Shown: positions 1 to 9,192 of the stretch, piece by piece
How the letters are laid out: every line of letters begins with the position of its first letter
Numbering within the stretch: the stretch's first letter is position 1
Source of the DNA: Lunularia cruciata
Lineage: Eukaryota > Streptophyta > Marchantiopsida > Lunulariales > Lunulariaceae
Assembly: GCA_948567375.1 (NCBI GenBank)
Contig: OX419755.1
Location: 63,244,944 to 63,308,943 of the forward strand
Direction of reading: 5' to 3'
Length of the DNA: 64,000 bases
Notes under the pieces: generated by a model
The model's database searches: none
The model's input: the letters and a program-made list of their open reading frames with translations, nothing else
Told to the model about the DNA's origin: nothing
Translations under genes and position numbers: made by a program

Positions 1-544
1 ATCTCTTGTTCCTAGACTGGTGCCCTAGCCAACTGGTCTACCCTCACTTGTTGTCATAGTGACTGTGCCACTGTTATCTATACACATGTAGCTTTGGCTA
101 GGAGAGGCAGTTTGATCCCATTCTTGGTGATCCTGGTAGCTTAGGACTTAGATACGAACTACTCTTATGTCAAATGCCAAATAGTGGCAGAGTCAGTCCC
201 GTGTTGTGTTATGAGATGGAGGGTTTTCGTTTAGATTTCTTGTGATTGGATCCCCTCCATTCTCTACTTCCTGTTTGTGCACCACGTTTGTGTGAGGTGC
301 CTTGACTTTTGAGCGTTGGTGCTCTGGTGTGCTCTCGATGGTGAGGCTGGAGTGATGACCAGTCAGACTACCTTTGTTTCTCTTCGGTGAGGCAAGAAGT
401 GATGACCTGCAGACCGTGAGAGTGCGTGTTATGATGGCAGGTTACAGGTTGCCCTTCCCCTAGTGTAGTTATCTCGGTTAGAGTTACATTAGCGGGTGGT
501 GTCTAGTTGGTGTTGGCACTTGGTGGGGCACTTGCAGTTGCGAC
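1..544 (+). other. MET copy 1, internal 5' leader (partial)
   Basis: Non-coding leader between the (off-window) left repeat and gag. It aligns with 27672-28232 of copy 2 with few changes. The gag frame is open from 482, after a TAG at 479-481, but has no early ATG, so the true start of translation is not visible here. Confidence 0.7.
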
Positions 545-1897
545 TTGCGGTTGCAGTTGGTGGTTCGGGTTTGCTATTGCAGTTACGTGGTCACGACGGA
601 GTTCTTTGGAGATTCCAGAGGAGTTAGCCCTGCAGTACGCAGTGGGTTTACTTGGAGTGGTGCTCGGTATCAGCCTGTATCTCAGGTCCCAGTGAGGGAG
701 GAGATTGACTATGAGTTGGAGTTTGACACAGGAGCTGATTCAGTTGAGAGTGCACTTGGTGTGTCCGCACCATTGTTGTGGGACATGGACGAGATTTATG
801 GGGCCTCCAAAGGCCCTAGGCGTTACTCTGGTACAGTGGGTACCATTGAGTTGGATGACTTCATCCAGGAGTTTGATAGTTGGTGTGATCTGCAGCAGAT
901 GCGGAACCCGACTTTGTTCACACCTTTCATGGCATGGAAGGGGTTGTTTCAGCACTTGGAAGGTCCACCGATGGACGACTACCATGAGTTCAGGAGAGCT
1001 CATTTGGAGGAGATTGAGTTATGGAGACAGTATTGGTCTCCTCACTATGTCTCCATCACTTCAGGCTCGGTGGCCAGGAGTAGATCGGCTGTACCTACGA
1101 GTTCTAGCTCGAGTAGTGTGGGTGGAGCTAGTGGAGGTGCACTAGCTGGAGATAGTGCTACTACGAGTGGAGGTACTGCTGCAGGAGGTGGTGTGGTACC
1201 GGGGTTTAACCCCATGGTTGAGTTCTTCCTATGTTTAAGGCAGAACTACCAAGGAGTGCGGACTGACAAGCTGAGGAGCTTGCAGGAGTTCAAGCGGAAG
1301 GCTGGAGAGAGCCTACGCGAGGCATACACTCGCATGAGGCGGCTGATCAGTTTCACTCAAGGAGTTACTGAGGCCCAGGCAGTCCAATTTTGGTATGGGA
1401 TATTGGACAGGGAGTTGCGACGTAGAGTTCGTGATGCTACGTTGTTGCAGGCTACTTCGCCCACTTTGGTAGTAGTCTTTGGTTTGGCTGAGCGTATTGA
1501 GCTCAACATGGTGGAGGAGAGAGTGGTGACATCTGGATTTGGTAGGGAGACCTCATCCACCGTTGTGACTTCTTCTAGAGTGCAGCAGAGTGCACCACAC
1601 CCAGTTGGTTTTTGAGGACAGGGTGGACAGCCCAGATCCTATGGAGCAAGTGGAGGGCCTAGTGGAATTAGACCCTTACCCTCATTTTCGGGTCAGCAGC
1701 AGCCAGTGAGTGGTGGTGTTGCTTGTTGGACTTGTGGTGGACCTCACCATAGGAGAGAGTGTACTCAGGGCAGCGGACCTGATACCTCTAGTGCATCATA
1801 GCCAGCACAGAGGCAGTGTGAGCATTGCCATAGATTTGGTCACACTAGTGACCGGTGTTTTGACCTACACCCGGAGTTACGGAGTGGTAGGGCTGCT
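545..1897 (+). pseudogene. gag: MET copy 1 Gag (nonsense-mutated)
   Basis: Structural protein that would assemble the cytoplasmic particle around element RNA. The frame is open from 482; 545 is a TTG, and the first in-frame ATG is at 785. The capsid-like core runs from about 830 to 1530 and includes the segment WKGLFQHLEG and a later helix-rich stretch with QEFKRKAGESL. A Ser/Gly-rich linker lies at 1085-1200. A TGA at 1613-1615 is CGA in copy 2, and a TAG at 1799-1801 is CAG in copy 2, so both are decay, not programmed stops. Reading past them reaches two zinc knuckles and joins the protease frame without a shift. Copy 2 has an ATG at about 28379 where copy 1 has GTG, which may mark the original start. 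Confidence 0.8.
1724..1858 (+). other. MET copy 1 Gag, paired zinc knuckles
   Basis: Two nucleocapsid-type zinc knuckles that would bind element RNA. The first, CWTCGGPHHRREC (1724-1762), has an irregular CX2CX3HX4C spacing. The second, CEHCHRFGHTSDRC (1817-1858), has the canonical CX2CX4HX4C spacing. A TAG at 1799-1801 lies between them and is CAG in copy 2. They mark the Gag/Pol border. Confidence 0.88.
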
Positions 1898-4765
1898 ATG
1901 GCAGGTAGTAGAGGAGCTCCAGTTCATGGAGGACGAGGTGGTAGAGGTGGTGGTAGAGGATCTACACCTAGTAGGGGTGCAGTACCTGCCCTTACTTCTG
2001 ACACAGCTATGGCTACTCGGATTGAGCAGTTGGAGCAGAGATTGGCTAGTATGGCTATTGCTCAGAGGAGATCAAATTCGGGTGCTGAGGCTTCCACCTC
2101 ATATGCTAGTGATAGAGATGCTTTGGACTTCATGTGCGGAGCAGCACAGGTGGATGCATCTGCAGCAGTGACTAAGAGTGCAGTACGTGCTCCAGAGCCT
2201 AGAGGAGCATCAGTGGAGTTGGACCCACAGAGAGGAGAGGTTGGGAGACAGGTCAGACTTCCCCAGTCTTTCACACTATCTGAGGCATTGCAGACGACAT
2301 CCATGGTTCCTAGATGTCCCAGTGCAGGTGTGGTAGGTGGTGATGGAGTACCTGCTAGTCAGCCACCTGCTACTACACAGACTGAGTCTAGCATGATGTT
2401 GGGGGCGGCTCAGCTGATTATGCGGCATCCTTTATTTTCAGCCAGTGACATGTTTACATTGGGAGTGGACCCAGCCCCAGTGTTCCGGTTGGCTGCCACG
2501 TTGTGTGAGAGTAGGGATGGTGCAATTCCTACTACTAGAGCAGAGGTGGTTGGTAGTGGAGCTGACTTGGTTGAGGAGCATGGGATCCGTTCAGCGACCA
2601 GTGGTTTATGGCAGGCAGCAGCGGCTAGACTGGAGGAGTTGCCAGCTAGACCGGCCTTTGAGAGAGCGCGGTTTACACCTGGTGTTGTCCTATTGGATAA
2701 CCAGAGGGGGATCTTTTGTTTAGTGGGACCTTCAGGGAAGGTCTATACACCACAGAGAGTCTTGTTAGACTCTGGTGCGCAGCCCCTTATGTTGGGGAAG
2801 GCTGCAGTTGTTGGTCTGGAGTTACGGAAGACCGATGTGGAGAGGTGTCCATTTCAGATCCAGACATCTTTAGGTGGTGGTTCGACACAGTACATCACAC
2901 GTGGGGAGCTTGTTGTCCAGGTTCAGCCTGGTCATCCGACTGATAGCTTAGCGGTGAGAGCTCAGGCTATTGCGACGATAGCTGAGTCATATGATGTGCT
3001 AGTTGGGGGAGCAGTGTTATACCCTATGGGTTTCAGTATTGACTATTGGGAGGAGACAACCTCTTATAGACCTGGTTGGCAGTCTGGTGAGGGACGGGTA
3101 TGTCGCCTACCAGTACGCTTTAGTAGTGGCAGTCTTGGCTCACTACAGTCCGGGACCATGGCAGCATCAGTTTTGGCTTTCAGCGGTGCAGTTACTTGGC
3201 CTGGTGACTTGTTGGAGGGGAACGCCCATGCAGAGGATACTCCAGTACCAGAGGAGATCACTCGGCTATGGAGTACGAGTGGGATTGTTCTATCCACCTT
3301 GGATGTTCCATTGTGGAGTTCAGAGGAGGCATTGCAGCAGCATGCAGATCAGTTGGTGCAGCAGGCTTGGAGTGGAGCCTTCGTACCATCAGGGGATGAG
3401 TGTGAGGATGAGCCTCCAGAGGCGATTGCTTTGACACCTCTGGATACCACACTCATTGCTTGGCAGTATCCAGTAGAGGGGATATGCCTATTGGAGTTGT
3501 TTGGTGGGATCAGCACCGGACTAGCTGCGGTGTTACAGGCGGGTATCCGAGTACAGAGGTACTTGTATGTAGAGAGAGATGAGACTGCTAGGCGAGTCTC
3601 TCTACATCATGTGGCACACTTGGCCTATCGGTATCCGGAGTTATTACCGATGTCAACAGTCAGAGGTTACCAGAAGGCCTTACCAGGAGACATTTCCTTA
3701 TTGGGAGCGCATGACCTAGAGAGACATGGGCCTATTCACTTGGTGATTTCTGGATGGCCATGTCAGGGACATACACGTGCGGGCCGCGGTTTGGGTCTTC
3801 AGGATCCTCGTTCTGGTGTGTTTTGGGAGATGTTACGGATACTACGACATCTCCAAGTTCATCAGTCTGTTTCTCCAGCTTACCTTTTGGAGAACGTTCC
3901 ATTGATGGGTGATTCTCGCACTAGAGTGGTGGCGAGTACACATCAGGTCCATTCTTGGATGGGACCTGCTATATTGTTAGATGCAGCCAGAGTGGGATCA
4001 CGGGCTCATCGTCTTCGTCTTTGGTGGACGAACCTTTTACCCAGAGAGGTTCTACAACATAGTTATGATGGGATTCAGCGACTAGACCACATTCTTGTTG
4101 ATGATATCTTGGATGTTGGACGTCAGTCTCAGACAGTGGTAGTGGCTGATAGGTCACCTATGGCAGTGGTGAACCTAGTTGGACAGCCTAGAGCTGCATT
4201 TCCCACACTCATGAGTTTCCCAGGCTCTCATGCTTTTCGAGAGGGAGGACTTGGACTTGTTTGGGACTCACAGTTACAGCAGTTGGTGGAGCCCAATGCT
4301 GATGAGAGAGAGCGGGCGATGGGTTTTCACACTAGTATTACCGCTGTTCCAGCAATGTCAGAGGCATCTAGGCGTCAGGTGTTAGGTCAGGCTATGGACC
4401 TGAACTGTTTGACCTGGATTGTGAGCCTTGGTTTGGCAGAGCAGCGTAGGATGCGCTTGATAGGCATCACCACTCGGACACTTGTGAGCCCTGTGCCGAT
4501 CGAGACAATTCAGGCACATGCTGGGGGTGATGGACCGAGTGGACATGGTATTCTTGGGACACATCCAGTAGCTACTAGGGAGAGTGGTCTACTTGGAGTC
4601 CATCCAGGTGAGCGTGGGCTACTTGGATTACACCCTTGGTCCACATGGGATGCAGCTAGAGGACGTATGGAGCTTGCAGCCAGAGTGGAGGGAGTTTTTC
4701 ACACAGAGGTTGGGACCTCTAGTGGTCGGGAGCATGACACCATTGCTCCCAAGGGCCCAGTGTAG
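1898..4765 (+). CDS. pol: MET copy 1 protease + C5 DNA methyltransferase section of polyprotein
   Basis: An unbroken 955-codon stretch, in the same frame as Gag upstream and RT downstream, so it is a section of one polyprotein rather than a separate gene. The start at 1898 is simply the first Met after the decayed TAG at 1799. After a low-complexity linker comes an aspartic protease: LLDSGAQ with the catalytic Asp codon at 2768-2770, and a later YDVLVGGAVLYPMGFSID strand in place of the usual ILG segment. The cytosine-C5 methyltransferase domain follows at about 3479-4425. A tail with repeated LLGVHPGE / LLGLHPWS motifs (about 4545-4650) leads to TAG at 4763. The protease would cut the polyprotein. 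A methyltransferase between PR and RT is not part of ordinary Ty3/gypsy pol. Confidence 0.9.
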   Translation: MAGSRGAPVHGGRGGRGGGRGSTPSRGAVPALTSDTAMATRIEQLEQRLASMAIAQRRSNSGAEASTSYASDRDALDFMCGAAQVDASAAVTKSAVRAPEPRGASVELDPQRGEVGRQVRLPQSFTLSEALQTTSMVPRCPSAGVVGGDGVPASQPPATTQTESSMMLGAAQLIMRHPLFSASDMFTLGVDPAPVFRLAATLCESRDGAIPTTRAEVVGSGADLVEEHGIRSATSGLWQAAAARLEELPARPAFERARFTPGVVLLDNQRGIFCLVGPSGKVYTPQRVLLDSGAQPLMLGKAAVVGLELRKTDVERCPFQIQTSLGGGSTQYITRGELVVQVQPGHPTDSLAVRAQAIATIAESYDVLVGGAVLYPMGFSIDYWEETTSYRPGWQSGEGRVCRLPVRFSSGSLGSLQSGTMAASVLAFSGAVTWPGDLLEGNAHAEDTPVPEEITRLWSTSGIVLSTLDVPLWSSEEALQQHADQLVQQAWSGAFVPSGDECEDEPPEAIALTPLDTTLIAWQYPVEGICLLELFGGISTGLAAVLQAGIRVQRYLYVERDETARRVSLHHVAHLAYRYPELLPMSTVRGYQKALPGDISLLGAHDLERHGPIHLVISGWPCQGHTRAGRGLGLQDPRSGVFWEMLRILRHLQVHQSVSPAYLLENVPLMGDSRTRVVASTHQVHSWMGPAILLDAARVGSRAHRLRLWWTNLLPREVLQHSYDGIQRLDHILVDDILDVGRQSQTVVVADRSPMAVVNLVGQPRAAFPTLMSFPGSHAFREGGLGLVWDSQLQQLVEPNADERERAMGFHTSITAVPAMSEASRRQVLGQAMDLNCLTWIVSLGLAEQRRMRLIGITTRTLVSPVPIETIQAHAGGDGPSGHGILGTHPVATRESGLLGVHPGERGLLGLHPWSTWDAARGRMELAARVEGVFHTEVGTSSGREHDTIAPKGPV
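2680..3060 (+). other. MET copy 1 retropepsin-like aspartic protease domain
   Basis: LLDSGAQPLMLG carries the D-S-G active-site triad (Asp codon 2768-2770). It is followed by a flap-like region and a hydrophobic strand with the GG-containing YDVLVGG segment. Position directly after Gag and size fit retroelement proteases, which act as dimers. The same residues are kept in copy 2 (about 30470-30770). Confidence 0.82.
3479..4425 (+). other. MET copy 1 cytosine-C5 DNA methyltransferase domain (DNMT3-like)
   Basis: Would transfer a methyl group from S-adenosylmethionine to C5 of cytosine in DNA. Motifs appear in the standard order. Motif I is LELFGGISTGLAAVL (SAM binding, about 3491-3535); motif II is YLYVERDE; motif IV is GWPCQGHTRAG with the catalytic Cys codon at 3761-3763; motif VI is LLENV, with ENV at 3890-3898; motif VIII is SRAHRLRLWW (about 3997-4026). 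A RAAFPTL segment resembles motif IX, and RRQVLGQAMD (about 4370) resembles motif X. The DAARVGSRAHR stretch is close to the DNMT3 pattern DAK-VSAAHRAR. Motif order is not permuted, so this is not a plant DRM. All key residues are present, so the domain looks catalytically plausible. Substrate context is unknown. Confidence 0.93.
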
Positions 4766-4771
4766 CAGCCA
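4763..4771 (+). promoter_or_regulatory. Candidate UAG stop-codon readthrough site, MET copy 1
   Basis: TAG CAG CCA separates the methyltransferase from RT with no frame change. The six bases after the stop, CAGCCA, fit CARYYA, the known plant-virus type I readthrough context. Copy 2 has the identical nine bases at 32463-32471. All other in-frame stops of copy 1 have a sense codon in copy 2, so this stop behaves as an ancestral feature. Readthrough would set the ratio of Gag-PR-methyltransferase to the full Pol product. It could instead be an old CAG-to-TAG change inherited by both copies. Confidence 0.65.
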
Positions 4772-7700
4772 GTCAGTACGTCTTCCACTCCTACTACAGT
4801 TACAGAGGATACTTGGGAGCCAGATCTTGGACCCAAGCTTACTGGAGAGGAAAGACGGAGGGTTTGGAGGTTCTTGAGGAGTCACACGAGTTGTTTTGCC
4901 TTCAGTATGAAGGATTTGGGTGCTCTGAAAGGACCTGGTATACGGATTGAGCTGACTAGCGACACACCTGTTTTCCGACGTCCTTATCGATATAGTGAGA
5001 TGGAGAGGACATTGATTCAAAGCCGGAGTAGTGACCTTTTTGAGGCTGGTTTGGTGGAGATTTCACATGGAGAGTATGCATCAGCGACAGTGATGCCAGC
5101 CAAGAAGGATATGCATGGCAACTATACAGATAGGCGGATGTGTGGAGATTACCGTCTTATCAACCAACAGACCAGGGCTGATCGGTATGCCATGCCTACA
5201 CCGGAGGAGATTTTTGATGCGATTGGGCATGCAAAGGTCTTCAATACTTTGGATCTTCGAGCGGGATATCATCAGTTGCCGATCAGGGAGGAAGATAAGT
5301 CCAAGACAACATTTTGGGCTATTGATCCTCACGGCAAGGATGTGTTATATCAGTGGAGATTCTTACCATTTGGGTTGAAGAATGCTCCTGCTGAGTTCCA
5401 GAGGGTCATGGATAGGATCCTAGCTGGACTGGATTTTGCTCGGTGCTATATTGATGACATTTTGGTGTATAGCACTACTGTGGAGGAGCATGAGAGACAA
5501 TTGTTGGAGGTGTTTGAGAGGTTGAGATCTCATGGACTCAAATTACATCCTGGGAAGTGTAGGTTCTTCCATGAGCAGGTTGAGTATTTGGGTCACACTA
5601 TCTACCCCGGAGGACTTGGTGTTCAGCAGACCAAGGTGGAGGCTATTGCACGTATTCCTCGGCCTACGGATGTGATCAGAGTGCGAGCATTCCTTGGGTT
5701 GGCGAACTTCTATCGCCGCTATGTTAGAGGATTTAGTGCCATTGCCAAGGCCTTGAGGAAGCTGACCAAGCTTACACAAGAGTGGTGTTGGGGAGATGAG
5801 CAGGAGAGAGCTTTTGTAGAGCTCAAGGAGAGGTTGACATCTGCTCCTATTTTGAGGAGACCGATCAGAGGACGACCATTTCAGGTTCACACTGATTGGA
5901 GTATGTTGGGGCTTGGAGCGGTGCTCACCCAGCATGATGATGAGGAGAAGGAGTTTGTGGTGGCCTATGCTAGTCGCTCCAACAATTCAGTGGAGGCAAA
6001 GTATAGTTCATATGAGGGAGAGTGCTTGGCAGCAGTTTGGGCAGTAGCACATTTCTGATGTTACCTATTTGGTAACCCCTTCACTCTCATCACTGATCAT
6101 CAGCCGCTGAAGTGGTTGATGGAGTCCGACAAGCTTTCAGGGAAGCTTGCACGATGGGCTCTGATTTTACAGGAGTATGATTTCACGGTTGTTCACAGAC
6201 CTGGAGTGGTGAACCGTGATGCAGATGGGTTGAGTAGAAACCCATGTCCCAGCCAGCAGGATCAGACCGGAGCACGTTGGCATGGTGAGACAGATGAGGA
6301 GATGGTGCCAGGTTGGCATGCATCAGCCTTTCTGTGTATATTTGCAGAGACATTGGTGGTATCTCTCTCAGCGCATATAGGAGGAGTTATTGAGGTCATA
6401 GATCCAGAGAGTGAAGATATTGGTACAGTTCAGCGAGACATTCATGATGATGTCTTAGTGATGGACTATCTTCGCACTGGTGTTGTGGGTGGCACAGTTG
6501 GGGCCAAGGAGAGAGACCGTGTTCTTTAGCAAGCCAGACGGTTCAGATTGGAGGGTAGACACCTTTTGCATGTATGGGAGGATGGTAGAGTGCGAGTAGT
6601 ACCACTTCCATCACAGAGACCACAGTTGGTCCGTCATGCTCATGAGGAGCTAGGACATTTTGGAGTAAAGCGTACATATAGCTTACTCCAGAGTCATTAT
6701 TGGTGGCGCGGTATGCAGACCGAGGTACAGCAGTTTGTTGCCAGATGTGTGGTTTGTGACCGAGTTAGAGCATCATTCAATGCTCCTACGCCACAGTTAC
6801 ACCCATTACCTATCATGGGATTGGGTTACCGTTGGAGTTTGGACTTCGCCGGACCTTTACCCCTAACTGTGAGACATCATCGGTATGTTTTGGTGATGGT
6901 GGAGCACTTCTCCAAGTGGATTGAGTTGGTGGCACTTCTTGACAAGTCTAGTGAAGGGACAGCTTACTCGTTCGTGGATTGAGTTCTTAGTCATTTTGGT
7001 GCACCAGCTGAGGTTTTGACTGATCAGGGTACAGAGTTCTTGGGAGAGTTTCAGGTCTTGTGTGACAAGGCTTTGATTGATCATCGTACTACATCCCGAG
7101 ATCACCCTGAGGCAGATGGCTTAGCAGAGAGAGTGGTTCAGACGGTGAAGAGAGGATTGCGAAAGTATGGTTTGCAGAGAGGCCACTTGGGAGATTGGGA
7201 TCTCCAGTTACCTTGGTTGGCCATGGGCTATCGGTTCAGCCGGCAAGCCTCCTTAGTATCCTTCTCTCCATACTTTCTACTCTATGGACGAGATCCATAT
7301 TTACCTGCAGCCATTCATCGAGATGCTACTGTAGTTTTGGACTTGGATGACCCTGATGTATGGATGAGTGCATGTTCTCAGCGGGTTGAGATCTTTCGGA
7401 GAGTGATGCCGATGGCCTTCGAGAACTTGGCAATTGCTCAGCATAGAGATACTTTACGCTATGCTACCATTCGAGGAGGAGGTTATAGACCCTCGATCCG
7501 TCGATTTCATCCAGGCGACTATGTATATCTACAGCAGACAGCACCGATGACACTTGATGTTTCTACAGGCCGCACTATCTTGAGAGTGCGCGAGGTTTTG
7601 CCATCTGGAGTCCTTGTGTTAGAAGGACGTGATGGTGTTGTTCGGAAGGATCATGTGCGCAATTGTGCGCCATGCCACCTCCCAAACATTGATGGTACTA

Positions 7701-7879
7701 TGGACCCAAGCTTGGCACTTGTACGTGCAGGCTTGAGGTGTATGTTATGTGGCTCTTCTGGTGGAGCTGCTACTATGTTAGTGTGTGATAGCTGTTCGAG
7801 AGGATGGCATATGGCATGTATGACTCCTCCCCTCACGGTGGTTCCTCAAGGACAATGGTTATGTCCTAGATGTACTTGA
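4766..7879 (+). pseudogene. pol: MET copy 1 RT-RNase H-integrase-PHD section (three nonsense codons)
   Basis: Continues the frame of 1898-4765. RT occupies about 4900-5640, with LRAGYHQLPI, FGLKNAPAEFQRVM and the catalytic YIDD at 5447-5458. RNase H lies at about 5880-6250, beginning VHTDWSMLGLGAVL and ending NRDADGLSRNP. The integrase has an HHCC zinc site (HAHEELGHFGVKRTY, later CVVCDR; about 6630-6765), then a core with WSLDFAGPLP, LTDQGTEFLGEF and a Glu in ADGLAERVV. A C-terminal region leads into a PHD finger. Premature stops are TGA 6056-6058 (CGA in copy 2), TAG 6527-6529 (CAG in copy 2) and TGA 6980-6982 (CAA in copy 2). A DDE integrase and short target duplications rule out a tyrosine-recombinase element. 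This copy cannot make intact integrase. Confidence 0.92.
7739..7879 (+). other. MET copy 1 C-terminal PHD finger
   Basis: A full C4HC3 zinc site: CMLC, then CDSC after eleven residues, then four residues to H, two to C, and fourteen residues later CPRC. The Trp two residues before the seventh Cys (QWLC), diagnostic of PHD fingers, is present. The polyprotein ends two codons after the last Cys. PHD fingers read histone H3 tails. Here the domain sits where chromoviruses carry a chromodomain, so a role in chromatin targeting of integration or of the methyltransferase is an inference. Copy 2 keeps every ligand (about 35430-35571). Confidence 0.92.
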
Positions 7880-8048
7880 CCTATAGCTAGTTCATTCTTT
7901 ATATGGTATAGATTGCAGACAGGCGACTAACGATGGGGCTCCATAGCACCCGGCCTCCTGATCTTTGCCCATTAGAGGGTATACCATATACTTAGAGTAG
8001 ATGGCTATCTGGAGTTAGAGGGACCTAACCGCCAGCTAGGGGGGCGAT
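7880..8048 (+). other. MET copy 1, 3' untranslated stretch with polypurine tract
   Basis: Short non-coding stretch after the polyprotein stop. AGGGGGG at 8038-8044 is the likely polypurine tract that primes plus-strand DNA synthesis. It abuts repeat unit B1 (TGTGGCAC...), not unit A2, which matters for interpreting the terminal repeats. Confidence 0.7.
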
Positions 8049-8153
8049 TGTGGCACTTTAGAGTCTATGTATGACTTATGTGTGAGTTGTGCTTTTATAG
8101 TGTATGATGTTGACAGCGATGTATGTTGTGTAGCGATGTATATATGCATGACA
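8049..8153 (+). repeat. MET copy 1 terminal repeat unit B1
   Basis: 105 bp beginning TGTGGCACTTTAGAG, directly downstream of the polypurine tract, and nearly identical to B2 at 8606-8710. B1 ends in TGACA, then GC, then the TGTCA that opens A2. Confidence 0.9.
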
Positions 8154-8160
8154 GCTGTCA
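8149..8160 (+). repeat. 12-bp perfect palindrome at the B1/A2 joint
   Basis: TGACAGCTGTCA. The outer parts equal the two outer ends of the element (TGTCA at the left end, CGACA at the right end) facing each other across a GC dinucleotide, like a junction of joined retroviral DNA ends. Copy 2 has one C-to-T change here (35842-35853). Confidence 0.8.
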
Positions 8161-8605
8161 CGCCATTTGTAGTTCCGCATCTAGATGCTCGGACACTGGA
8201 GTTCCAGTGATGGTAGTTAGAGTTATTCTAGCTGTTTCTCAGGGACTACTTTCCGACGGTTAGATTTCGTGTTCGGGGTACTAACTTCACGGTGGGGCCC
8301 ACCGTCACTTTGCACCGTTTGCACCGTCAAGTGTGCCATCAGCGGGACCGTTAGGGTTTCAGGGCTAGCTCGAGTCCAGGGGGTATAGTTTCGAAGTGAG
8401 CTCCAGAGAGCTCACTTCTCTGATGTTGAGCCTTCGAGTTCCTGGCTATGGTGGACAGAGGCCGGCGAGCGTCACCTGGATTCTCTATGCTTGAGTGGGT
8501 GTGGCTTGACTGTAATCAGTGCCCTGTTGTTGGCAGTTTATAGAGTGACAGATCAAGTACTGATCTGAGTTGAGTTGAGTTGAAAGTGTTAAGCAATCTG
8601 ATTAT
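8156..8605 (+). repeat. MET copy 1 terminal repeat unit A2
   Basis: 450 bp from TGTCACGCC to CTGATTA. It matches the left terminal unit A1 of copy 2 (26587-27036) and its A2 (35848-36295). In A1 the sequence after CTGATTA is leader; here it is a second B unit. Confidence 0.9.
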
Positions 8606-8710
8606 TGTGGCACTTTAGAGTCTATGTATGACTTATGTGTGAGTTGTGCTTTTATAGTGTATGATGTTGACAGCGATGTATGTTGTGTAGCGATGTATAT
8701 ACGCACGACA
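8606..8710 (+). repeat. MET copy 1 terminal repeat unit B2 (right end of element)
   Basis: 105 bp repeat of B1 ending GCACGACA at 8710. Copy 2 ends with the same eight bases just before its target duplication, which fixes this as the true right terminus of the family. Confidence 0.88.
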
Positions 8711-9066
8711 TTGTTCAAAAGGCATGAATTTGGTTGTCTACCAAGTTTGAACAAGATTGGAGATTTTGATGACAGATTCTTCATATGCCAATATCTTCCA
8801 AACAAAACCTTCTTAGATTCCATAAGTAGGAAATATAACTAGAAATTAGGGTGGAGGCACTGGCCCAAGCGAATTAGGGCAAAATTTTCCACATTTTAAG
8901 AGGTCACTTTGTTTTTTGCCTCCAAACTCTGATTTAATTTTTTCTTGTTAGTTCTTTGCGTGTTTTGCCTTTGATCTCTATTGTAGATGTCTTTTTTATT
9001 AGTTGTACTTCAAATGAGTGTTTGTCATGTGTTTCATGATAGATTATTGACTTTCTTATCTTGTTT
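8711..9066 (+). other. Flank of MET copy 1; no gene seen
   Basis: AT-rich sequence with no convincing coding pattern. It ends at a copia-type primer site, so part of it may be a decayed LTR, but I cannot see a matching partner in the window. Confidence 0.35.
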
Positions 9067-9078
9067 TGGTATCAATAG
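9067..9078 (+). promoter_or_regulatory. Degenerate initiator-Met tRNA primer-binding site
   Basis: TGGTATCAATAG resembles TGGTATCAGAGC, the usual primer site of plant Ty1/copia elements, and stands about 125 bp before a copia Gag relic. Confidence 0.5.
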
Positions 9079-9192
9079 ATGTATGCATTTAGGAAGGCAT
9101 AGAGTTGAGAGCAAAGTTGATAATATGTGTGATGGAATTATGCTCAATTGGAGCAAATAACTAGGTTGTTAATTTTTGAGTAAAGACAAACC

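Larger units (their letters stand above)
1..8710 (+). mobile_element. MET retrotransposon copy 1 (Ty3/gypsy-type with DNA methyltransferase), 5' end outside window
   Basis: The body matches copy 2 (26587-36419) almost base for base; position 1 corresponds to about 27672 there, so roughly 1.1 kb including the left terminal repeat lies off the window. Order of parts: leader, Gag with two zinc knuckles, protease, C5 DNA methyltransferase, in-frame UAG, RT, RNase H, integrase, PHD finger, polypurine tract, then B1-A2-B2 terminal repeats ending at 8710 in GCACGACA. The coding parts are all in one frame from 545 to 7879. The two copies are independent insertions, because the sequence after 8710 (ttgttcaaaagg) differs from that after copy 2. 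RT, RNase H and DDE integrase place it in Ty3/gypsy by family knowledge; the lineage within Ty3/gypsy cannot be set by eye. Confidence 0.93.

Noticed and set aside
507..695. Small open frame with a hydrophobic start
   Set aside because: It overlaps the Gag frame in another phase and carries no motif. It also appears in copy 2 simply because the DNA is alike.
1613..1801. TGA 1613 and TAG 1799 as programmed stops between Gag and Pol
   Set aside because: Copy 2 has CGA and CAG there; these are single-copy decay.
3479..4425. Methyltransferase as a captured host gene or bacterial contamination
   Set aside because: No introns, no separate start or stop, same frame as PR and RT, and the same in two copies. 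It is a domain of the element.
3479..4425. Assignment to the plant DRM class
   Set aside because: DRM enzymes have permuted motif order (VI-X before I-V). Here I to X run in normal order.
1..8710. The two MET copies as a segmental duplication
   Set aside because: Right flanks differ, and copy 2 has its own target duplication inside a D LTR.
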